From NCBI GenBank assembly GCA_029783825.1, contig JAREIK010002645.1:806001-870000 (forward strand): a DNA stretch of 64,000 nt. Direction: 5' to 3'. The first letter of the stretch is position 1. Each line of letters starts with the position of its first letter. The position numbers were made by a program, and so were the translations under genes. The notes beneath the pieces were generated by a model that was not told the origin of the DNA, searched no databases, and saw only the letters and a list, made by a program, of their open reading frames with translations. This DNA is from Sapria himalayana (taxonomy: Eukaryota; Streptophyta; Magnoliopsida; Malpighiales; Rafflesiaceae). This document shows positions 23,601 through 35,600 of the stretch, one piece after another.

Positions 23601-26600
23601 GTAAATTAAATCATAACATATCAAATATTATGACTCTAATAACTATTTTCTCTCCTCCTAATCATTAATTTCACCAAACTACACTTTTCACACTAAAAAT
23701 ATTTGATTGCACACCTAAGCATTTAAATCTGTCAAAACTCTATTTTTTTTTGTGAAATCATCCAAATTATAGTTTTTTTTTCAAGCTAATGCATTTTGGT
23801 GATGAAACCTAATCATAAGTATTATTTATTATTTTATATATCAAATAATCATATTTTATGAGTATTTGACCTCAATACCAAAAAAATATCTCAGACATCC
23901 AAAATTTTATATTAGAAACTTAGTTTGTAAAAATAATTTCAGTAGCTATACTCATCTGATCATATCCAACAATAAGAATATTATCAATGTATACCATTTA
24001 ATATCACATATTTACCTTTTAATCCACATTAAAAAAGACAAAGTACCAAAAAAAAATCTAATAAACTATGCCCTATGAGATTACTTTAGGCAATAAAGTA
24101 TCTTTCAGAATTTGCAAAACATACATATGCTCCCATAAACAATGAATCCATGTGACTGCTACATAGACACTTCTTCCTCTAGATTACCATGAAAAAATAA
24201 ATTTCTTATATTTAGCCAATACATAGCCTATCTGTGTAATGTTACAACGAAAAATAACTTAATAATGATTATTTTGGACATGAAAAAAAATATCCTAATA
24301 GAGCAACATAAAATTTAAAGCCTCTAATTATTAACATAGTTTTGAGTCGATCAACCATTCTCTCAAGTCTTATCTTCACTGTGTGCACCCCCCAATTACA
24401 TCCCACTACTAACTTACCTAATGTTTTGGAATGACTTTCCACGTATGAATAAATGTGATTATACTCGTTTCTTCCATCATAAGTACCTCAAATAATGTAT
24501 TTGAGCTTATAACTATCAAATAAAAATAAAGAATTAGAATATATAATACTAAAATAAAAATAAGAGTGCTTGAAATTAAAGATAAGTGGGCTGAGTGGCA
24601 CAGGCACGAACCATCACACATCACGGTCCAACACCATGCTTGGACTTGGACATAACGACCTGAGGTATGGCTCATTCCGTTCAGAGATGGAGCCAGCCAT
24701 ACCTCATGTCAAGCTAGGCATAACATGGGTGCATGACCATATGGCATGGTTCATCAGCCAAATTACCCATACCATACACAGGTAGGTCACGCCACATCGG
24801 GTAATCACCCATTGTAGGGTGGGTTAAAAAAAACTAATCAAGTAAGTTGACAACAAGTGCCGACATGATAGCGATAGGCACAACCCATCACTGCCTTAAA
24901 AAATGAACACTTTTTTTTAATCAAAAGCCATCATAATTTTTTTCAAACAACTACACACCATAAATCCTAAGATTGTCAAATTTCTGACCTAAAAAAATAA
25001 AAAAAATATATTTTTTAATTCTTTTCTAATATTTATATTTTATCTCTTCAAACTCTCTTCCCCTCTGAAAATTTGCTTTTTTTTGTAATTTTTTTATTAT
25101 TTTAATATTTAATTTATGTATAAGAGTTACACAATGTAACTTAAAAATTTTGACTAAAAATTTAAGTTGAGCATTGAAATTATAAGTGGTGCAATAGCAT
25201 ATAATTTTTAATTTTTTTATATTTTTATAATTAGTTTTATCTATTATTTAGAAATAAAAAAATGAATAATGAATATAAGAATAATGAATTTAAAATTGAA
25301 AAATATATAGATAATAATGATATCCGGATATCCCTACCAAAAAGTCAAAGGCCAAAACTAAATCTTTTCTAATAATCGTGATCCAAATTTATTTATCACC
25401 TAAAAAATAAAAAATTAGTTAAACTTTAGTAGTATTGATGTATTCTAAAATAATAAAAAATCAAAATTCTAGAAATGTCAAATAATCGACACATTATTTA
25501 TATTGTCAAAACACACACACACACACACACATACACACTGCATATATTACCAAAATTCTAGATGTGTCAAAGAATCAACATGCACTCTTATATATATGTA
25601 TATGAGTGTATGTCGCATTGACTACCTTAAGAAGTATGCTGAATAATGTGTCAAAAAATATAATTTATTAGATCCAAACAAATTTAACTAAGCAATAGAC
25701 TTTTTCAAGTTGGATTTTGTTTAGTTCAATTTTGTTGACCCCCTTCATATACAATAAAGATTTTGGAATGAAATGCATAACCAAATTAATTTGATCATAA
25801 GTCTACAATTAAATTTTTTAAATAATCCTAAATTATTCAATATTATATAGAGATTCTTTCAGTCTGATGATCATAAAATTTCTAGATTAATAAGTAAGAA
25901 TGACTTAACAATCTACTTATAAAATATTATAAGTAGAAATGAAATATAGAATAATGGTGTTTATGACATTTGATATTTGAACTAGTAATGATACATCATT
26001 CACATGCTTTATCACCCACTATATAGATTTTAAATAGAAACTTAATAAAAAAATATAAAATCTCCTGAAATATTCTATCCTCGTGATAACCCTATCATAT
26101 ATAATTGTATGACGATAATCTTTAAAAAATATAATATTTAAAATAAATTATTTAGTATAATTTATATAATATTTCTAATAACAAAGTAAATATTAATATA
26201 TAAATTAAAATTATTAAAGATAAATTATTGGGTAAAATTTTTTATATTATGTACATGTATCACATAATTAAGTTGATAGTATATGTGAGAATATAATTTA
26301 TTTCTCTCATATTAAATAAAAAAAAAATTCACTAAAATATTTTAGGATGCCAAAAAATTACAAGAATTTAGTAGTTTATATTTGTCTATGGACATAAAAA
26401 AGAAAAAATTTCAAATAATTGTAATACACTTTTAAAATTATACTTTTCTTATTGTTAGAATTATATGTTAGCTACCAACACGTGATATTAGACTATATCA
26501 ATAACAAAATAATTATTGAAGATTCAAACTATTATACAAAAATTTTATATAACACGATGAATATGTACTTAGGTACACATACAACATTATTTATGTGTTG

Positions 26601-29600
26601 CTTGAATGCATGTATGGTACTTAGGTATTTTCCCACCACTCATGATGATCCTACCATACATTTAATGTCATGATTATTAAGATGAACACCATATATTTAA
26701 AATATTGATCTTCCATTTCAATTATGTATTGCTTGAATGCCTGTAGGAATCCAAAAGATTAAAATGAAATGGATAAAATTATTTTAATATACATGTTTAC
26801 AAGCATGAACTAGGAATACCAATTTCATAATTTTATTCATTAAAATTTAACTAACTTATTTATATATTATGATATTAGATATGATAATTATAGTCAGTCT
26901 CTAAGTGTAAACATAAATATCATATTCGAAAATGATTCTTTCTACATTTAGTTTTCGAGGGACCAACTATGAGGTAGTTGTCAAATCAGATAGAGCTGTC
27001 TAGATATTTAGATATCAATTATTATTCTATCCTATCAGATGATAATAATAATTTGAATATTTTACTTTGATAAAAATCATATGAATCCACATATCTTATA
27101 TTATCTAATATAATACATACTATAAAGACTCATTTAGTATTTAGCATAGCATTAAATTTCACTTTTTATGCAGCAACTAATATTATTTCAGATAAGAGAT
27201 CGAGATCAAATATTATAGAGACATTTGAATGCATGAAATATTAAAAAATTCAAAATTGAATATTTAGGATAAAAAAGAAGAAATAATGGCTGATAATACT
27301 TCATGTGACATAGATTAAAAATATCAAGATCACCACTAGCACTACATATAGAAACATTACATGTTGATAATGAACTACAACTACATCCCCACTACTATAC
27401 AATAGATATCAAATAATGATTCATGTTATTTTTAATTTTTTTTATACGATTACGATGTAATAATAATATTATCATTATTTTGTTTATTTTTATTATTTAT
27501 TTGTCATTATGATTTATACATTATTAATGTATTATATTTATTATCTTATGAGTTATGCTCCACTTCATCATATGTTATAGATATATATCATTCCATATAT
27601 ATATATTATATTCTAATTTTGTTTATAAAATAAAAAATATGCAATAAATTTTTTATTTGAGCCAAAAATAATTGCAAATGTGAAATATCAAAAAAAAAAC
27701 TTAATTATGTATTTCATTTTAAATTTATGAAGTGTAATATTTTTAATAAATAATTTTATAAAAAATTAAAATTTATAAAATTTTAATTTTAATTTTAAAT
27801 TTAAAATTTCTACCCAAAATAATATTAACCAGAAAGAACTAGCAAGGCCTGGCACTCTTGTGGGCCATGTGGGGCATGATGTTTGGTTTCCCATTCCATG
27901 TTTGGCACAATACGAATGGGCCATGCTTGGTTGCTAGCATCGCAACCCATTTGACACATCTACTTGAAATACAAAAATTCTAATTAAATCATATTCTTGG
28001 TTCTTTCCGTAATATAATTAAAAGGTTCAAGCCCCTTTTCTAAAATAGATCAACTTATACAACTAAAGACTCGTTTAGGAGAGACCATGAACATATTTAT
28101 TTTGTATATATTTTTTGATTGAGATCATCTATCTTCTTTAGGGAGACTCACACCTTGTGTTCAATAAGACATTGATATCAAGATCTTTCTAAGTGCACCA
28201 TCAAAGGAGAGGTGTCACTAGGGGTGTAATAGAGCCGAGTCGAGCCGAGTATTAGGCAGGCTCAGCTCGGCTCGGTTTTAAAGGAGTAGGCTTGAGCTTG
28301 TTCATGAGTTTGTTTACGAGCTGATGAGCCGAGTTTGAGGGTGCTCGGGCTCGGCTCGTTTAACTTACGAGCCTGTTCACGAGCATGATTAACGAGTTTG
28401 CTTGCAAGCCATTCACGAGTCTGTTCATGAGCATATTTATGAGCTGACGAGCTAAGTTTAAGGGTGCTCGGGCTCGGCTCGTTTAACTTACGAGCCGCAA
28501 AATAATTTTCGGGAATTAAAGAAAATGTTCATCTAAAATAGCCAACATACAACTAAATTAAAAAGATAAGATAATAAAAATTCAATTAACTTGATTGAAG
28601 TTCAATAGTTAAAATATTCATCATGTTCATTTGTAGAAAAAATTTATTGTGCATCAAGTCTTCTTCATGTTCACGAGCCTGTTCACGAGCTTGCTCACGA
28701 GCTTATTCATGAACCTGTTTACGAGCTGACGAGGAGAGTTTGAGGGTGCTCAGGCTCAGCTCGTTCAACTTAATAAACGAGTTCGAGCGAGCTTCTAACG
28801 AGCCAAACGCCGAGCAGCTCGGCTCGGTTACAACCCTAGGTGTCACTACTCTCCTATGATATATTGACACATCTTGAGGTGAGGGATTATCTTCAACAAA
28901 ATAAGTGCTAATATAGATTATAAAAGAAAGTTGAATGATCTTTTTTCATGATACAAGATCAGATAAACATATGATGAGGATAAAAAAAGTATCGGAGTGA
29001 TAAGATAGTTTGCGGTTAAAACTAGAAATGTCAAATGGACCAGACATGTCGATTCAGCAGTGCCTAGCACGACACGATCTAGTACCTTGCTTCGTGCCGG
29101 GTCGAGCCACCCCATGGCATGGTTCATGCCTTGTTGGGCATGCATAAACAATACCTCATGCCAGACTAGGCACAATCCGTGTGCTTGGTCTAGTGACACG
29201 GTAAACTAGCTCAAGTGACCACTCAACAAGCATATTCTGAATTTGTTTAACAGTTAGACCTCGACCCCGTGCTTGAGACGGGGTGGGGTAAAAAATTTGA
29301 CCGCACCATCAAGGGGTGGTCTATTTATTTTAAAAAATCATCCACGTGACCAATGAGATTCTTTCACAGCACACAAAAGAATCTCATTCCCATCGATAAG
29401 GCATTGTTGTACCATGGTGTCGTGCCTAACATGACATGCACAACATTGTGGCATGGCCTTGCCTTGAAAAAATGGGTCATGCCGGTAATGCAAGACACGG
29501 CCTGTTTTACACCTCTAGTTAAAATTATATCTTTCCAAAAATACTTTGAAACACACGTGCCAAAAAAAGCGTCCAAGCCATTGTAGCCAAATATTTATTC

Positions 29601-32600
29601 TTGTAAAATTCTATTATGTAAAAATGCTAACAAAGAAAATTTAATATATTATCTTGTAATAAGAATATCAAGTATCAAAACTATCATACATATATTCAAA
29701 AGAATTATTACTACTAGTAGCTTTTATATTTTTATTAAATATATAATTATTCTTTTTATGAAATAACTACAAACTAAAAATTTTTGTAAGTTAAAAAAAA
29801 CAATCAAATAAAATATGAATAATCATCAATAAATATTACAAAATATCTAAATTCACATCAAATCTTATAGTAAAGTGACAAAGGAGTCGAGTGGCCCACC
29901 ATGACTCACAAAAGGCCAATCTAGCACGACACGAACCACAAAAAACCAAGCCACAAGGTTGAGCGGGTTTTGCCAATGCTAGTGCATGTGGCACGACACA
30001 ACACAATGTGCAGGCCTGCTTCGGGTCCAATTCCCCCATGCATACTAATTGTGCTCAAGTCAAAGTCAAACCTAGACATGGCATGAATCAAAATTCGAGT
30101 ATGACAGATGAGAATCACATGTCATTTAAAAAAAAAACACACATGTGATATAAGATCAGATGGAGGGTCAGTTGCACCCATCTCTGACTCGACCCACTCA
30201 TTATGTTTTCAATGCAAAGGCCAACCAGTAGCTCGAGCCTAGGCTAGCCCAACATGAACTCAAGCTTCCATGTGCCATCCACGGGTTCTTGTTGTGGCTA
30301 GGCATATGGTGGTGTCATGTCCATGTTGTGCTAGTCATGGGCACGAGCCAAGCTAGCAATGAGCTAGTTCCAGACATGGCATGGCCTATGCATTGAGATA
30401 GCTCATGCCAGTTCCATTGTAGACCCATTTGATACCTCTAATCCTATCTTTACTAGTTCTTCAAATATCTAATTATATCATATTAAAAAATTCTAATACA
30501 AATTTTATGTGCAAGATAGGAAATTATAATATGTTTTCATAACTAACACACCTCAAACTATAGTATAAAAACATATCTAACACTATAATCTAGCATTCTC
30601 AACTTAGCTAATAACATGTGGCTAAGTTTAAAATTAATAAGTAATTGATCATTAACACTCAAGTACCTAGTGGGATACCTAAAAATTTTTCAATTATAAA
30701 TAATAATATTAGAGAAAAAAAAATAAAGTTAGAATTGAATAACCATAAGAATTAATTCATATAAAAAAGATGTAAAAGAAATAAACTATGAAATTTATTT
30801 TGTCATGATTCATGACTAAAAATTTATTATTTACTATTATAACATTCAGAAAATAAGATAGTGAACAGGAAGCAATTACTTGTATCACACTGCTAGCTCT
30901 GAATTCAATAAATCAAGTGTCTAAAATGAGAACACGAGTCAAGGGAATTATAATACTTAAAGAATAAGAAGTATATGTTATAGCTTAATTGGCGAGGACT
31001 TCTACACATTCCTCCTCAGTAAGAGTGGTGAAGTGAGAACTCTATGAAGACTCTTAAGCAACTCTGTAGTCAATTTGTCATCCTCAGCAACTTGTAATGT
31101 TCTCGAAATTTTTCCTGAAAATGCCTCCAACTCCTTTTGCAATGTGTGCATTATACCGAGGCTCTCTTACTTTTGCCTCTACTACTAGTATATGCTAAAC
31201 AAGATGCCTTTGTAGTGAAGGTGATTGAAGGTAAAGTGAGAGGTGACTTACTATAGCTCTCTAAGCTCCTTTGGTCTCGATTCCATAAAATATGAAATGA
31301 TATAATCAATATTTGGGTGTCAATATGTAATCAAACCTCCTTTGCCTAATCACTAGGAACCTCATCGTTAGGTGGCACATCTTTCCCCGACCAAAAAATC
31401 ATGCATATAATTCTATTGCCCAAGGCTTCATTAAGTAATAACTAATATTCTAACCACTTTCATCAATCAAAATATAAGTATAAATGACTGGGTCCCACCA
31501 CAAACCTCCTTGGTACACCACAAAACAAATATACAGCACCCACCCCAACCACCAATATTCTGTCCAATCTACACATTTGTTGCACACGCTCACAAAGCAT
31601 GTGCACACACATGCACACACATGCACGACACACACACACACACAAACACAGACATATTCTTCCTCTTCCTATATTAAAACTTGACTTTAATTCCACAATA
31701 AATATAAACTAAAAAAACTTTTATAATGAAAATTACATAGAATGTATAACTAAAGACAAAAATATTAAAATAAACAAAAACCACAACAATATATATTAGG
31801 TAAGCTAATGAATGATTAAGATCACAAAAATAATTTTCCTGAGACTCAAAATTTATCTGAATAAGCTAAAGGACCCACCTTGTGTGACGAAGAGTTGATA
31901 AATGCTGATTTCACATGCTGAAAATCTGCACGTTTGGTAACATCCAGTTTAGCAGGCCATCTGTATCCATAAAAAAGAAGGGGAAAAAAAAGAAAAAAAA
32001 GATCAGCAGTTGTGATTTACAGAACATGTTGAATTTGGCACTCAAAAAAAGTTGAGTTCTCACTCTGTGGGTTCAGAAACAGTGGCAGTATACTGACAAA
32101 TACCAGAATGCATCCTGGATGCATGAATTGTGCAGTAATGGACCCCACTCTTACACAGAATTCCTTGCCACATAACTTTCTTGGAATCCATATCAGCTGA
32201 TTCAACAGTAGACGGAGGCGGAGGCGGTGGCGAACTAGGTGGAGGAGATGGTGGCAATGGAGGAGGGATCTCAGCCCGTGCAAAAATGGCCGACAATGGT
32301 GGTGGTGGTGGAGGAGGCAGTGGTGGTGGAGGAGGAGGTGAGGGGGTGACTTGGCTGAATGAAACAGTAGCTTGCTGTATCTGTGATAACGGGGTGATCG
32401 AAGGGGGTAAAAATGGGCTCAATGTGTTGCCTGGACACTTACTGGACAATACAACTGGAGAAAATGAGTTCAAGGGAGGATGTTGATTTAAACAGCGTGG
32501 ATCCCAGGAAGAACTTGATGGAAATTGGGCAGGCGGAACAAATGGACCACCCTGCAGGTATGGACGAGGGGGCAGGAAGCTAGTAGACGATTGCTCGATT

Positions 32601-35600
32601 GGGGCAGGAAGATGGGCACCTAAAAGAACAATCAAGTATCCGAATGGAGTGGATTAAGCACAAGAAAAGAAGGATCAGATGAGCATAACAGGAAATACCA
32701 CCATCTATTTCTGGGTCTGGCGCAAATGAAGAAGCGGCCGCCCCCCTGGTCCCATGACCTGTTGCTTTTATTTCTGGATCGATAGGCTCAACATAGCCAC
32801 CGTCTGCCTTTAATGGTAATGATGTGGGTTGGTACCAAGTTGGTTGGCTATTTCAAAGAAAGAATATGAAACAAGCATATCATTTTGTAATGCTAAGGCC
32901 AAATGTTTCATAATTGTATTGGTACAAAAACACAAGGCTTTGACCAAAGAACAATGCACACAGAAGAACAAAGATAATACCATAGCCCCAAAATTAGAGA
33001 GGTTGCGTCTCATGAATCTCAAACCTGAGGCCTATCACCCCTTCAACAAAGACACTAGCTATCACACCGAGATACACCCTCTTTAAGTTAAATCACACAT
33101 AAAATGGTAAAGGTCATACCCAATACACAGGAATCATGCTTGGCATGAGATCTAGGACAGATTGGTATCTCAACAACTTTACCCACCAAAATCAAAGAGA
33201 TTGCGTCTTATGAATCTTGGACCAGACACCTACCAGTATCACCCTGGACGAAGACACTAGGCATCGCACCAAAGAAAGCACCGTATCCTTAAATTCAATC
33301 AAACATAAAATGGAAAAGATCATACAAAGTGCACAAGGACCATGCTCAGCATAAGATCTAGAACAAATTAGTATCTTGACAGTCTTACCCTCCAAAATCA
33401 GCGAGATTGCATCTAATGAGTCTCGAACCAGAGACCTACTGCCTTTTGATAAAAATACTGATTATCATACCAAGACATGACATATTCAAATTAAATCACA
33501 CAAAAAATGAAAAAAAGTAATGCCGAATGCACAAGGATAATGCTTAGCATAGGATCTAGGACATTTTGGTATCTCAATAGTCTTACCCAACAAAATCAGA
33601 GAGGTTGCATCTCATGAGTCTTGAACCCAAGACATACAATCCTTTGACAAAGACACTGACCATCACACCAAGGCATGACCTTTTCTTAAATCATAGATAA
33701 AATGATAAAAATCATACTAAGTGCACAAGGATCATGCTTAGCACAAGATCTAGGATAGATTGGTATCTCGACAGCCTTACCCCCCAAAATGAGAAAAATT
33801 ACATTCCATGAGTCTCGAGCCCGAGACTTACCATCCTTCGACAAAGACAGTGACCATCGCACCAAGGCATAACCTCTTCAAATTAAATCACATAAAATGG
33901 CAAAGGTCATTCCGAGTGCACAAGGATCATGATTAGCACAAAATCTAGGACAGGTTGATATCTCGACAACCTTCCAAAAATGAAAAAAGTTACATCTCAT
34001 GAGTCTTGAACCCGAGACCTACCATCCTTAGATGAAAATACTGACCATCACACCAAGACACAACTCCAAGTTAAATCACAAATGAATTTACAAAATAGAT
34101 TCGTTGATAAGAAAAATCCAACATGACCTAACTTTGGAATAAAAATTGATTGTATTCTAACAGCATTGAGAATAGATTACCTATATTGCTAATTCACATC
34201 CTTCATAACCAAGAATACAAAGAAAAATAATTAGTGGTTGGCTGCAAGGGGTACCACAAATACAAAAAATAAAAAGATACAATAACAAACAATTTTATCT
34301 CATAGATTGAAAGATATAGGGGATCTGATTTGTGAGAGTTTAAAATCTCGATAATCTTACTTCAGAAAGTTTGAAAAACAACATCTAATAAGTCTCGAAC
34401 TTGAGATCTACCATCCTTGAAATAAAGTATTTGTCATTTCACGAAGGCGTGATGACTAATATATGCATGCGATACAAAAAATTCTCAGGAGATTAACCAT
34501 AGTAGTATTATTTTTGCCCATACATTTTTCGGAATTCTTATGAGAATCAGTATGCTAATGTTTAAGTAAACACATACATATGGCAAGCAAAAGGGCCAAT
34601 ACACAAATTTCCTTTTTCAGCAGCATTTGAAACATGCCATAACAAATAAAGAGGTTGACATTAAAAACCTGAATTCGACGTGGAAGAACATTCCAGGGCA
34701 GGAACGGAGATTGTTCAGAACTGTCATGGCAGCCTGGGCAGTGCTAAATTCTACAAGCCAACCAGAACCCATCTGCAAATTTACTCGTTGCAACCTCACA
34801 ACATAACCTACAGTTGGGTTAGCATGGCCGCAAATGGACATCAGTTCCTCATCTCTTAATAAATGGTTGCTGGCATTTGGAAGACATATCCGAAGTGTGC
34901 ATGTTGGTGCTTGTTGATCCACACCATGTGTAGTTGCCATAGGAATACTTCCAGAGTTATAATTGCCAAAATAATTTGGCTTGCAATCAAGGCTGTACTT
35001 TGTGCGTAATGATGCAACCAAGGAAGCCAAGTGACTCATCTTCACTTCAGGTGGTGGTGCTTGAACATGGTGAACTTGCTCACGAAACCATCTAAGATGG
35101 CTCACGGCAGCACCAGCTTCTTCAGGAGTTTGAAACTCCATTAGTAATGCCTTGCCACTGTTAAGATCAGTAATCTGGTAAGAGCAACCATGGAGCTTAC
35201 TGAATTCATGCATGATCTGTTCTCTTTCATGTTGGCTTGAAATGTTCCTAACAATGACATTACTACTGCTACCAGCTCCAATACTAGTTGCATTCTTATT
35301 ACCCATGCTGCAAAATTTATCCACAAACTTCATCTGCCAAGGAAAATGGCTACTGGCATATTCCCATGCCCTCACTGCATCAGTCACATTTGCATACTCT
35401 ACTAATGCAAGTCCTCGAGATTGGCTGAAGGAAAACTGATTCATAAGACCAAACCTCTTAAAATGAGATCTGACATGAGCTTCTGATGCGTCAGCGCCAA
35501 GACAGCTTATGTGGAGCCCTCTGGAAGCATACAGAACGTCGAGAGCGGGAGAATCACTATCACAGCAAGGTTGAGCCACACAATCATGTTCATGCCGTGC

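Larger units (their letters stand above)
21013..31878 (-). other. 10.9 kb intron inside the SPOC-coding part of the Spen-like gene
   Basis: GT-AG intron between the exon ending [10 protein letters not shown] and the exon starting [10 protein letters not shown]. It contains a copia RT remnant (23.86-24.24 kb), four hAT elements (24.6-30.4 kb), (CA)n near 25508-25530, and AT-rich DNA. No host exon is recognised inside it. The stretch 21200-23860 shows nothing identifiable except general AT-rich sequence and repeats shared with 5.0-5.2 and 7.7-7.9 kb. Confidence 0.75.

Noticed and set aside
32181..32486. Glycine-rich plus-strand frame of 101 codons
   Set aside because: It is the antisense shadow of the proline-rich exon of the Spen-like gene (32619-32064).
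32982..34090. Regular repeat spacing considered as a CRISPR array
   Set aside because: The units are long, diverged, contiguous and tRNA-like, in a plant intron. There are no short identical repeats with unique spacers.
34322..34590. 5S-like segments considered as functional 5S rRNA genes
   Set aside because: They are too diverged, lack the canonical internal control region sequence and T-run terminator, and are fused to the tRNA-like part at the same point in every copy.
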